Source of the DNA: SZUA-430 sp036840015
Lineage (GTDB): Bacteria; Pseudomonadota; Alphaproteobacteria; Micropepsales; Micropepsaceae
Length of the DNA: 32,840 nt
Assembly (NCBI GenBank): GCA_036840015.1
Contig: DAISVV010000007.1
Coordinates: 1-32,840, forward strand
Reading direction: 5' to 3'
In this document: one piece after another, positions 22,769-30,411 of the stretch
How positions within the stretch are numbered: position 1 is the first letter of the stretch
Layout: the number at the start of each line of letters is the position of its first letter
The notes under the pieces: model-generated
What the model was told of the DNA's origin: nothing
The model's database searches: none
The model's input: only the letters and a program-made list of their open reading frames with translations
Made by a program: the position numbers and the translations under genes

Positions 22769-22846
22769 CGGATCACCTCCTCTCGTTGGTTACAGACCCC
22801 TGCACGCTCTCACGAAAGGCCGGGTGTCGTCGAGCAAAATCCTTCA

Positions 22847-24127
22847 TTAACCCAACCGGTCGCGCAACGCGTACCAGGTGAGCGCCAGCTGCAGCAGCGG
22901 CTTGCGCAGCAGCATCCCGCCGGGAAGACGCGGGATACGCAGGTTTGCCATGACGTCAAACCGCGCGGACTGGTTGCGGATCGCTTCGGCGATCAGCTTT
23001 CCGCACAGCGTGGCGATAGCGATGCCCTGGCCCGAGTAACCTTGCGCGAAATAGGTGACTGGCGAGAGCCTGCCGACATGCGGCAGGCGTGGCATCGTTA
23101 TCGCAAGCCTTCCGCCCCAGGCATAGTCGATCCGGATGCCCTTGAGTTGCGGGAAGACGCGCTCGATGCACGGCCGCACGAAGTGGGCGGCGTCGCTTGC
23201 GTCACTGGCGCCGTAGGTTTCGCCGCCGCCAAAGACCAGGCGGTTGTCCTTTGACAGGCGGTAATAGTCGAGGACGAACTTCGTGTCGGCAACCGCCGCG
23301 TCGGATGGAATGAGCGCCCGGGCGGCTTCCGGCGACAGGCACTCGGTCGCTGCCACATAGTTTGAAATGGGCATGATGGTTGCCCCGAGCTGCCTGTTCA
23401 GTCCCTCGAGATAGGCGTTGCAGGCATAGACGACGAAGCCGGCTGTCACTTCGCCGCCCGCTGTCTCCACGCGGCGGGTTGGCGCGTCATCGACGGAGCG
23501 GACCCGCGATCCGTGAAAGATTGTTGCGCCCGCCGCTTCGGCGGCGCGGGCAAGGCCGAGTGCATAGTTCAGGGGATGCAGGTGCATTCCATCGCGGTCA
23601 AGCAAGCCTCCGCGGTAGAGTTGCGTGTTGACCAAAGAGGGCATTTCATCTGCAGAAATGTAGCGTGCGGACTTGTAGTTGTAGTGCTTCTCGAGGTGCT
23701 CGACGTAGTGCTCAAGCTCGCGGGCGTGGCTGTCGCGTATCGCCGCCGTGAGATGGCCGGACTTGACGCCACAATCGATTTCGTGCGCTGTAACGAGCGA
23801 GCGTACGAGTGATTGGGCCTCGAGGGCAAGGTCTGCCAGCTTGCGGGCATGGGCGACGCCATAGCGACGCTCGAGCTCAATCTGGTCGACACGTTGTCCT
23901 GGTATGACCTGGCCGCCGTTGCGGCCTGACGCGCCAAAGCCGGCGTGTTCGGCCTCGAGCACGATCACCTTCAGTCCTGCCTGCGCGAGGTGAAGCGCGC
24001 AGGACAACCCCGTGTATCCGGCGCCGATGATGCACACGTCTGCGTGCATCGATCCTGCCAGCGATGGTCGATGGTTCAGGCCAATGGCCGTTGCCTGGTA
24101 GTAGGAGCCTGCCGATGTGTTTGACAT
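22847..24127 (-). CDS. FAD-dependent amine oxidase, PuuB/DAO family
   Basis: A 426-aa flavoenzyme of the glycine-oxidase/D-amino-acid oxidase fold. The dinucleotide motif is CIIGAGYTGLSCALHLAQAGLKVIVLEAEHAGFGASGRNGGQV, a form typical of gamma-glutamylputrescine oxidase PuuB and its relatives. The C-terminal FAD segment is AWGGRLAITMPRLPHVGRLSPVTYFAQGYSGQGIAIATLCGKLIAEAI. The length equals that of E. coli PuuB. It would oxidise a secondary or primary amine with release of H2O2; the substrate (glutamylputrescine or another amine) is inference, and no other puu genes are here. Start MSNTSAGSYY. It is divergent from an unknown gene across a spacer with a dyad. Confidence 0.87.
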   Translation of the reverse strand: MSNTSAGSYYQATAIGLNHRPSLAGSMHADVCIIGAGYTGLSCALHLAQAGLKVIVLEAEHAGFGASGRNGGQVIPGQRVDQIELERRYGVAHARKLADLALEAQSLVRSLVTAHEIDCGVKSGHLTAAIRDSHARELEHYVEHLEKHYNYKSARYISADEMPSLVNTQLYRGGLLDRDGMHLHPLNYALGLARAAEAAGATIFHGSRVRSVDDAPTRRVETAGGEVTAGFVVYACNAYLEGLNRQLGATIMPISNYVAATECLSPEAARALIPSDAAVADTKFVLDYYRLSKDNRLVFGGGETYGASDASDAAHFVRPCIERVFPQLKGIRIDYAWGGRLAITMPRLPHVGRLSPVTYFAQGYSGQGIAIATLCGKLIAEAIRNQSARFDVMANLRIPRLPGGMLLRKPLLQLALTWYALRDRLG

Positions 24128-24138
24128 GGGAATTCTCG

Positions 24139-24164
24139 GGCGCGATATTTTCACCGATCGCGCC
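24139..24164. promoter_or_regulatory. Inverted repeat in divergent promoter region
   Basis: GGCGCGAT (24139-24146), a 10-base spacer and ATCGCGCC (24157-24164) form a perfect dyad in the 89-base gap between the divergent PuuB-like and 259-aa protein genes. It may be an operator that serves both, or a hairpin in the leader of the oxidase mRNA, only 12 bases from that start codon. Confidence 0.35.
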
Positions 24165-24216
24165 AGCGTAGCATGGTGCCCCCGCCGAAAGTAGACGCGA
24201 TCCACGCAGAGCCGGA

Positions 24217-24996
24217 ATGGAAAAGAGCAACGCCGTCCTTGATGCGCATGCCTTGCACTGGGCCTCGGTCTATCCCGATGCGCCCGAGGACATTCGCGCG
24301 CGCATCAAGAACGTCGTTTCACAGTCCAGCATCATTGCCCAGATCCCGCTTCCCGAGAAGCAGCTGATGCCGAACGGCGTGAATGCGGACACGCTGACGG
24401 CCATGACTGAATGTGATGGCGAGCTGAGGCACATGGTGCTGCTCCTGACCGAGCAGACGTCGGCTTCGGGGTGCGTGCTTGCAGCCTTTCCCTTTGCGGC
24501 GGGTGCGATAACGCATCCCGTGCGCATCGAACAGGTCTTCGGCGCCGGTGCGGAAGGTCGTATCCGGGGGCGCACGGCTGAAGGTGCTGAAATCGCCTTC
24601 TTCGATGCGCTGTTCTTCAAGAATGCGGAGGCCTATCGTGTGGGCGAGAGCTACCAGTTTGCCCTCTCCGCCTTTGCCTATTGCGCGCGCCCGCTGGGGC
24701 TGCGCCTTTTGAAGGGCGATGGCGAGGCTTCGGTACCCGCTGACGTGCTCAAGCCTGCGCGCAGTGGTGCCAGTGATGACTATGATTTCAGGGCAACCGT
24801 GCAGCATGTCTATCCCATGCGCGTCGCCGGTCGCACCGTGTTCCGCATGCGCGTCACCGTGGGACGCAGCGGGCAGTCCATGCTTGATGTTGCGCTCTAT
24901 GCGGCAGAGCACATCCTGCCGGAAGGCTATATTCCCAAGCCTGGGGACGAAATAACTGGGCGCTTGTGGTTGCAGGGCTATCTGGTTGAAGATTAG
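24217..24996 (+). CDS. Conserved-looking protein of unknown function
   Basis: A 259-aa soluble protein that I do not recognise. There is no signal peptide or membrane helix. The N-terminal 50 residues are helical (ALHWASVYPDAPEDIRARIKNVVSQSSIIAQIPLPEKQLMP). A mostly beta region follows (VLAAFPFAAGAITHPVRIEQVFGAGAEGRIRG, EIAFFDALFFKNAEAYRVG). The end, EGYIPKPGDEITGRLWLQGYL, looks like a closing strand of an OB-like barrel. Codon use is normal for the window, so it is a real gene. It starts 89 bases from the divergent oxidase and is followed after 44 bases by DUF3126, suggesting a two-gene transcript. Confidence 0.75.
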   Translation: MEKSNAVLDAHALHWASVYPDAPEDIRARIKNVVSQSSIIAQIPLPEKQLMPNGVNADTLTAMTECDGELRHMVLLLTEQTSASGCVLAAFPFAAGAITHPVRIEQVFGAGAEGRIRGRTAEGAEIAFFDALFFKNAEAYRVGESYQFALSAFAYCARPLGLRLLKGDGEASVPADVLKPARSGASDDYDFRATVQHVYPMRVAGRTVFRMRVTVGRSGQSMLDVALYAAEHILPEGYIPKPGDEITGRLWLQGYLVED

Positions 24997-25040
24997 AGTG
25001 GTGTCTTCATGCATCACCGTTCAACTGGAGCCATGGTCCC

Positions 25041-25277
25041 GTGGACAAGACTGAAATCCTTCGTGTCGAGAAGTACCTGCGGTCCCTGTTCCGGCTGGAC
25101 ACAATCCGCATCGAAGCAAGGCCCAACAAGAAGGACTCGGTCGAGGTCATGGTCGGTGACGAGTTCATCGGCGTGATCTTCAAGGACACCGAGGACGGCG
25201 AGACCACCTATCATTTCGAGATGGCCATCCTCGACATGGACCTGCCGCCGGCCAGTGCCGTCATCAAGAAGCCCTGA
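25041..25277 (+). CDS. DUF3126 family protein
   Basis: A 78-aa protein: MDKTEILRVEKYLRSLFRLDTIRIEARPNKKDSVEVMVGDEFIGVIFKDTEDGETTYHFEMAILDMDL, the recognised DUF3126 sequence, nearly always confined to alphaproteobacteria. The start is a GTG. The small fold of one helix and several beta strands has no known activity. It is convergent with the next gene, four bases between the stops. Confidence 0.9.
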   Translation: MDKTEILRVEKYLRSLFRLDTIRIEARPNKKDSVEVMVGDEFIGVIFKDTEDGETTYHFEMAILDMDLPPASAVIKKP

Positions 25278-25281
25278 GCTG

Positions 25282-26040
25282 CTACTTCCTCGGGCGGAAT
25301 GAGGCGATGAGTGCCATGATGCGCGCGTCGGTTTCCTTCCAGTACTGAAGCTGCGATCGCTTGAACCGGTAGGTCAGACCAATCCCGTCATCGAGGCGGG
25401 TCACACGGATGCATGTGGACCCGAAGTCTGCATTGGCGGATGGATCGCAGCGCATGACCAGCATCTTTCCGCCCGGCATGGCGGCGGAGTACCATTCGGT
25501 CCCTTCGTAACCGGTGCCCGGCTGGAAGCGGTAGCTGGTCAGTCCATAGGGACCCGGCTCGCCGTTTTCGTTGTCAGCGCGCGGGCGGATGCCCCGGTTG
25601 AACTTTTCCTCGTACGGCAAGCGGTCGCGATCGACCGAGAGCGTGAAGCGGATGACGCGAGATGCCGCGAGGTTGCTTGCGAACTCTCCGGCCTTGCCGG
25701 CAGACCAGGGTTCGAGATCGGGCAGCAGCGCGTGCATCGGTACGTTCTCATGGTCGCCGCTTTTCCGGGAGCGGCGGTGCATCGTGTAGTTTGCCGGGAT
25801 CGAGAAGTCAGAACCGTCGATGGTGATGCGCGCGCGCGAGGTGTCGGCGGTTGGCGAATAGGTGTTGCCCTGGATGTTGCCCTGCACCTCTTCGACGGTC
25901 GGGCCGGCCAAGAACACAAAAATGCCGATGCCGATCGCGGCTGCCACCAGCAACACGACGAGGGGGATTGTCCAGCTTGAGAACCTGCGAACGTCGGCGT
26001 CGCCGATGGCGTCCCTGGCTGCCTTTTCATCGATCTTCAT
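25282..26040 (-). CDS. Membrane-anchored protein of unknown function
   Basis: A 252-aa protein with a cytoplasmic N-terminus (MKIDEKAARDAIGDADVRRFSSW), one membrane helix (about 24-46, IPLVVLLVAAAIGIGIFVFLAG) and a periplasmic domain of about 200 residues. The domain has charged, Arg-rich stretches (HRRSRKSGDHENVPMHALLPDLEPW), two Cys (CDPSANADFGSTC) that may form a disulfide, and a C-terminal TYRFKRSQLQYWKETDARIMALIASF. I do not recognise the family. It is oriented head to head with the small membrane protein at 26202. Confidence 0.7.
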   Translation of the reverse strand: MKIDEKAARDAIGDADVRRFSSWTIPLVVLLVAAAIGIGIFVFLAGPTVEEVQGNIQGNTYSPTADTSRARITIDGSDFSIPANYTMHRRSRKSGDHENVPMHALLPDLEPWSAGKAGEFASNLAASRVIRFTLSVDRDRLPYEEKFNRGIRPRADNENGEPGPYGLTSYRFQPGTGYEGTEWYSAAMPGGKMLVMRCDPSANADFGSTCIRVTRLDDGIGLTYRFKRSQLQYWKETDARIMALIASFRPRK

Positions 26041-26201
26041 GACCCAACTATTGCCCAGACTCGATTTCGGATGACCTGGAATTTGGGGTGGTGTGGCATT
26101 GAAATTTCAGGCCGTTGCGTCTGGGGCACACGGGCTTTTGGCGGCCGGCGGTATTGGCACCCTGCGTGCACTGTCTCTTCCCCTGCAGGGGGGCGAACCG
26201 C

Positions 26202-26519
26202 ATGGCGTTCGGATTTGAGACAATTCTGGCCGCGTTGCTGGCAGGATCGGCGTTTTCTCTCGTGTTTTCCCAGTTCTTTCGCCTGCTCAGCGAGATGGTG
26301 GACCTCGAGCGGGGCGATGTCCCGCGCCTGCTGGTCCTGGGCCTGATGCTTTTGGCCGGTCCCCACATCCTTGCTGCAGCTGCTCGCAAGCTGGGTCGCC
26401 TCAGGGAGTACCCCTGGGAATACGTAGCGGCGATCTATGCCGTCAGCGCCCTCTGGGCCGGGTTGCTTGGACTTGGTATTATTGTAGCAATATCAGGTGC
26501 TTGGTCTCTTTCATCATAA
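26202..26519 (+). CDS. Small three-helix membrane protein, unknown function
   Basis: A 105-aa protein with about three hydrophobic helices (FETILAALLAGSAFSLVFSQFF, LLVLGLMLLAGPHILAAAA, VAAIYAVSALWAGLLGLGIIVAISG) joined by charged loops (EMVDLERGDVPR, RKLGRLREYPWEY). No catalytic motif is visible. The ATG at 26202 is chosen because upstream in-frame residues lack hydrophobic or conserved character. It ends just before an intrinsic terminator and is followed by a second small membrane protein, whose function is also unknown. Confidence 0.7.
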   Translation: MAFGFETILAALLAGSAFSLVFSQFFRLLSEMVDLERGDVPRLLVLGLMLLAGPHILAAAARKLGRLREYPWEYVAAIYAVSALWAGLLGLGIIVAISGAWSLSS

Positions 26520-26522
26520 ATT

Positions 26523-26548
26523 AATGACGCCAGCGTCATTTTCGTCTT
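26523..26548 (+). terminator. Intrinsic terminator after small membrane protein
   Basis: Stem AATGACG / CGTCATT (26523-26529 with 26534-26540), loop CCAG, followed by a T-rich run (TTTTCGTCTT). It lies four bases after the stop at 26519 and separates the two small membrane-protein genes. Confidence 0.7.
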
Positions 26549-26612
26549 GAAATGCCGAAGGGCTGGCCCTATCTCCCTTCGCATTCGCAATATTTCTTTC
26601 GAGTGCTGGATC

Positions 26613-26903
26613 ATGTTTGACCGAATTGCAAGCGTGCTGGCCGCAGGGCTCATGGTGGCCGTGCTGGTCATGTTCGAATTGGGGCAAGTTGCCCCGCGAG
26701 ATGCGTTCTTCCTGGCAGCGGCCATCGTCATCATCTTCACGGGGCAGCAGTTCATCGCCCGCGAGAACATGGGCTTCGTCGAGGCGGCCCGCGCCATTGT
26801 CACGCGTCCGCGCAGCTACCGCAGTCGTACAACCTATGCGGCCTATGTCGCCTGCCTGATGCTGGGCCTTCTCGTCACGGCGCAGGTGGTGGCGAGCGCC
26901 TGA
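26613..26903 (+). CDS. Small membrane protein, unknown function
   Basis: A 96-aa protein with hydrophobic helices at about 5-23 (IASVLAAGLMVAVLVMFELG), 30-47 (DAFFLAAAIVIIFTGQQFI) and 74-94 (TYAAYVACLMLGLLVTAQVV), and a basic loop ARAIVTRPRSYRSRT between the last two. It resembles the preceding small protein in layout but not in sequence. No family is recognised. The start at 26613 is set by the onset of the hydrophobic N-terminus. Confidence 0.65.
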   Translation: MFDRIASVLAAGLMVAVLVMFELGQVAPRDAFFLAAAIVIIFTGQQFIARENMGFVEAARAIVTRPRSYRSRTTYAAYVACLMLGLLVTAQVVASA

Positions 26904-26914
26904 GGCGGTGAGCG

Positions 26915-28213
26915 TCACTGCCTCGGCGGGACGGGCTTCAGCGCCAGTGCTGCGTCGAGGAAATCGCTGAAGCTGTCTGCGTCGGACTTGAAAGAGCCCT
27001 CGCCGATCATGCGAACGACGACAAGACCTGACGCGGGCACCACGGCGACGTACTGGCCCAGATAGCCCTCTGCGTAAAAGCCCGCGACCGGCCCGGCCTC
27101 GAAGCCTATGCCCGGCAGCTTACGTTCGATCACATTGGTCACATAGGCCTTCTGGCCCTGGCCGGCCCCGAACGCTTCGTCGAGGAGCGCGAGGATCCCG
27201 GCTTCGCCGGACGTCTTGCGACCGCGGATGGAGGCCATCTTTGCAACAAACTCAGGGTCTGCGCCACCTTTGCGCCAGGCGTCGAGCGTTTCATCACTTA
27301 TCAGGATCGTGCCCGGGGCACGCAGCTGCCACCATAGCAGGCCGGTCTGCCTGATGCCGTCGCCCTTGCGGACCGCCTCCCGGACCCATGCCGGTGACAG
27401 GATCCGCTGGCCCTGGAAGGCTCCCTCATCGAGCATCACCTGCCCAATCTTCGCAAGGTCGAGGGCGTCGATCTTCAAACCGGCTTGCGCGTGCGGGTTG
27501 CCGGCGGGGTCGCGAAGCCATGAGAAGCGCGTGACGCCCAGTGGGGCAAAGACCTCATCGCGCATGAATTCATCGAGCTTCCGGCCCGAGACCTTTTCAA
27601 CGATGGCCGGAAGAAGGTTGGTCGCCTTGTTGTTGTAGAAGAAGACGGCGCCGGGTTCGCTTGCGAGCGGAGCCTCGAGTGCGAGCTGGACGATGTTGGG
27701 GCTCAGATAGATCTCGTCCGTGTTCTGGTCTGCCTTGAGCCCGGAGGTGTGGTCGAGGAGATGGCGGACGGTGATCCTCTCCTTTGGGGTGCCTTTCCAT
27801 TGGGGAAAGAACTTTGCGACGGGATCCTCCAGCCGCAGCTTGCCTGTGTCGACCAGGCGACCGATCGCCAGACTGACTACTGACTTGGTCGCGGACATGG
27901 CTTCGATTGGCTGCGCGGGTTTGCCGAAGCGCCAGTCGCCAACCATCCTGCCACCTTGGAGTATCACAAGCGCGTCCGTCTTGGTCTCCCGGGCGCGCTG
28001 CAAAATGCGGTCAAGCGCTGCCGCGTCGATCCCTGCAGCCTGTGGTGTGATCTGTTCAAAGGGTCTGGTGGCCTTCGGGTTTGCAACCGTGAAATTCACG
28101 TAGTCGTGCTCGGGGCCGTCCTGCCCGTCCTGAGCGGGTGCAACGAATGTGGCGACTGTGATGAGTGCGGCGGCTCCGATTACCGCCAAGACAATTCGTG
28201 ATGCCCAGGCCAT
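26915..28213 (-). CDS. Serine hydrolase, class C beta-lactamase fold
   Basis: A 432-aa exported or membrane-tethered enzyme. The N-terminal signal is MAWASRIVLAVIGAAALITVATFVAPA. The catalytic SxxK is S107-ATK110 in EAMSATKSVVSLAIG. RHLLDHTSGLK follows, then the YxN motif in FFYNNKATNLLPAIVEKVSG. LLWWQLRA and GYLGQYVAVVPASGLVVVRM are typical of the CubicO/AmpC-related esterase group. These act on esters, peptides or cell-wall fragments; most are not drug-resistance enzymes. It converges on the small membrane protein gene. Its own promoter must lie in the AT-rich stretch near 28230-28265. Confidence 0.88.
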   Translation of the reverse strand: MAWASRIVLAVIGAAALITVATFVAPAQDGQDGPEHDYVNFTVANPKATRPFEQITPQAAGIDAAALDRILQRARETKTDALVILQGGRMVGDWRFGKPAQPIEAMSATKSVVSLAIGRLVDTGKLRLEDPVAKFFPQWKGTPKERITVRHLLDHTSGLKADQNTDEIYLSPNIVQLALEAPLASEPGAVFFYNNKATNLLPAIVEKVSGRKLDEFMRDEVFAPLGVTRFSWLRDPAGNPHAQAGLKIDALDLAKIGQVMLDEGAFQGQRILSPAWVREAVRKGDGIRQTGLLWWQLRAPGTILISDETLDAWRKGGADPEFVAKMASIRGRKTSGEAGILALLDEAFGAGQGQKAYVTNVIERKLPGIGFEAGPVAGFYAEGYLGQYVAVVPASGLVVVRMIGEGSFKSDADSFSDFLDAALALKPVPPRQ

Positions 28214-28294
28214 GTGCTCGTCTTGTTGTTTGCCTGACTGTATTGCTTACTTAATACTAGTCGACATTAGCTGCCGCCTGATGGGGCGCAACTG

Positions 28295-28325
28295 AAAAGG
28301 CCGCAGTTTTGAGCTGCGGCCTTTT
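28295..28325 (-). terminator. Intrinsic terminator downstream of phoH
   Basis: Twelve-base perfect stem AAAAGGCCGCAG / CTGCGGCCTTTT (28295-28306 with 28314-28325) with a 7-base loop. The ends give T runs in both directions. phoH transcribes leftward into it, 70 bases after its stop. It also insulates the serine hydrolase gene from phoH read-through. Confidence 0.85.
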
Positions 28326-28394
28326 CACTTTGTCGTGACCGTGGCTGCTCACGATTTCGTGAGCGGGGGTGTGCCCGTGTGACTTTTTTCTGGG

Positions 28395-29138
28395 CTAGAG
28401 CACCGTCAGCATGGCCGCCACGAGGGGGTGACGGACGATGTCGCGCTCTTCGAGCCTGACCACGGCCACGTCCTCGAGTGCCGAGAGGCGCTCGGCGATG
28501 GGACCCAGGCCCGAGATGCCGGGCAGGAGGTCGGTCTGGTCCGGGTCGCCGGTAATGACCATGGTCGACTTCCAGCCGAGGCGCGTGAGCATCATCTTGA
28601 GCTGGCCATAGGTGCAGTTCTGCGCTTCGTCGATGACTATGAAGGCGCCGTTGAGCGTGCGTCCGCGCATGTAGGCGACGGGAGCAATCTCGATGATGTT
28701 TTCGGCCATCAGTGCCTTCAGGCGCTTGCCGCCGAGCCGCTCAGTCAGGGCATCGTAGAGGGGGCGCAGATAGGGCGCGAGTTTGTCCTCGAGCGTGCCG
28801 GGCAGGTAGCCGAGGCTTTCGCCAGCCTCGACGGCAGGGCGCGAGAGGATGATGCGCGATACCTTGCCCGCATCGAGCGCCTCGACGGCCTTGGCGATGG
28901 CGAGATAGGTCTTGCCCGTTCCCGCCGGGCCGGCCGCCACAACGAGATTGCGCTGCTCGATGGCCTCGATCAGCCGGCGCTGGTTGTCGGAGCAGGGTTT
29001 GATGTTCTTCGAGTAGCTGCGTTCACCCTGGTCGCGCTGGAGCGGTGACCACGACTGACCCTTGCTGAACAGGGCCCGTATCTTCGGATTTTCATCGAAC
29101 TCTTCGCGCAGGCGACGGCGTGCAGTCTTCTTTCCCAT
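28395..29138 (-). CDS. PhoH family ATPase (short form)
   Basis: A 247-aa cytoplasmic P-loop ATPase. After a basic N-terminus (MGKKTARRRLREEF) come KPCSDNQRRLIEAIEQRNLVVAAGPAGTGKTYLAIAKAVEAL, with Walker A at about 70-77, and the RPAVEAGESLGYLPGTLEDKLAPYLRPLYDAL block. FIVIDEAQNCTYGQLKMMLTRLG holds Walker B, and ITGDPDQTDLLPG sensor I. PhoH proteins resemble helicase motors and are linked to RNA metabolism or phosphate stress. This is not the form found beside ybeY/miaB. The ATG at 29138 has GGAGGA eight bases upstream. A short hairpin (29166-29185) lies in its leader. Confidence 0.92.
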   Translation of the reverse strand: MGKKTARRRLREEFDENPKIRALFSKGQSWSPLQRDQGERSYSKNIKPCSDNQRRLIEAIEQRNLVVAAGPAGTGKTYLAIAKAVEALDAGKVSRIILSRPAVEAGESLGYLPGTLEDKLAPYLRPLYDALTERLGGKRLKALMAENIIEIAPVAYMRGRTLNGAFIVIDEAQNCTYGQLKMMLTRLGWKSTMVITGDPDQTDLLPGISGLGPIAERLSALEDVAVVRLEERDIVRHPLVAAMLTVL

Positions 29139-29408
29139 CTGCAACAGTCCTCCAAAGGGGCGCGCGGTTGCGTGAACGCGCAACCGGGGGCCCTGCCACA
29201 AAACCTGATGAACCTGGAAGAAAGGGGGATGGCGCGTTGCTGTTCGCAGAGGCCGTTTGGGCTGTGCGCGGGACGTCGATGATACACCAGACAACGGTCA
29301 CGTACGCTGTGACTCCATCCGAATCATTCGGCTGAAGTCAGGGTAGCGCCGTTTGCGGCGTGGTGTGTGAATTTGGCGTGACGATCCCTCAGGCGTTGCC
29401 GAAACGCC

Positions 29409-30332
29409 TCATGATTTACCGGCAGGCGCTGAGAGGCCAACGGCGCGGAACAGGGCAGGGACCACGAGCGTTGCCACCAGCGCCATGAAAACCATCTGGA
29501 TCGCCAGCGTGTGCATCGTGTCGAGGCCGTTGAGCGTGAGGAACTTGCCCAGTTGGCTGAAGCCGAAGAACATCGCGGCGACGGCCGCGACGGATGCAAT
29601 GAAGGCAAGGATGGTGTTCGGATGGCGCTGGTGGCCTATGAGCGATACCTGGATCCTGTGGCCAAGCAGCCAGAACAGCATCAGCGCTGCCACGCCGGGG
29701 ATGGCCTGGGAGCGCGGATCGTATGGCCAGATCTGCCAGAGGATCGGGACCAGGGCTGCGATCGCAACCAGCCACACCACGAGGGGGAGTTTCTGCAGCC
29801 GCTCGAACTCCGGTGACAGGAACCCGGCATAGATCACGACGGTGGCCACGCCCAGCAGCGCGCCGCCCAGCACATCTTCCACGTCGTGGACCCCAAGATA
29901 GAGACGCGAAAAGCATACGCCTGTGGCCACGATCGCGGCGAGTATCCAGACCCAGGTTCGCCTGGCCTCGAGCGCCAGCCATAACCACATGGCCACCGCA
30001 ATCTGCGAATGCCCGGAGGGGAAGCCGAAGGAGTCGCCGACGCGCTTGTCGATGGCGAACTGGATGTCTGGCCGGGGGTCCTGGAACAGGTCCTTCAGGA
30101 AGGAATTCGTCAGGGCGACAATCCCGACAAGAACGACCAAACGCGTGAAAACACCCTTGTCGCCGAGCCAGTAGCCCATCGGCAGGAAGATCAGAAAGAA
30201 GGGGAGGTAACCCAGGAAGGTGAAGCCGTTGAAAACATGGGTCAGCAGGTCGCTGCGCAGCGGCGGTACCCATGACAGGTCGTGCAGAAAGGCTTCCATT
30301 TCCGTCCCCTTGAGGTCATTTTTGTCTTGCAT
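29409..30332 (-). CDS. PAP2 superfamily membrane phosphatase
   Basis: A 307-aa multi-helix membrane enzyme with the complete PAP2 signature: K.....RP in FLKDLFQDPRPDIQF, PSGH in FGFPSGHSQIAVAM, and SR....H...D in FSRLYLGVHDVEDVLGG. These residues form a phospho-His active site facing the periplasm. Substrates in the family are lipid phosphates such as undecaprenyl diphosphate or phosphatidic acid. The C-terminal half adds further helices beyond the catalytic core. Start 30332 (MQDKND) has GGGGAA six bases upstream. A start at 30299 (MEAFLHDL) is a good alternative. It is divergent from the carboxylase gene. Confidence 0.9.
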   Translation of the reverse strand: MQDKNDLKGTEMEAFLHDLSWVPPLRSDLLTHVFNGFTFLGYLPFFLIFLPMGYWLGDKGVFTRLVVLVGIVALTNSFLKDLFQDPRPDIQFAIDKRVGDSFGFPSGHSQIAVAMWLWLALEARRTWVWILAAIVATGVCFSRLYLGVHDVEDVLGGALLGVATVVIYAGFLSPEFERLQKLPLVVWLVAIAALVPILWQIWPYDPRSQAIPGVAALMLFWLLGHRIQVSLIGHQRHPNTILAFIASVAAVAAMFFGFSQLGKFLTLNGLDTMHTLAIQMVFMALVATLVVPALFRAVGLSAPAGKS

Positions 30333-30411
30333 TGAGCTTCCCCAAAAACAACAAGAAGCGCAATACTGGTGGCCTGTTTCGCGGGCCGATTGTTTCCGTT
30401 CAGGATGTTTC

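Noticed and set aside
26915..28213. Antibiotic-resistance beta-lactamase
   Set aside because: The SxxK and YxN motifs show the fold only; the sequence is nearer the broad esterase/CubicO-like group, and nothing nearby (no ampR) suggests resistance.
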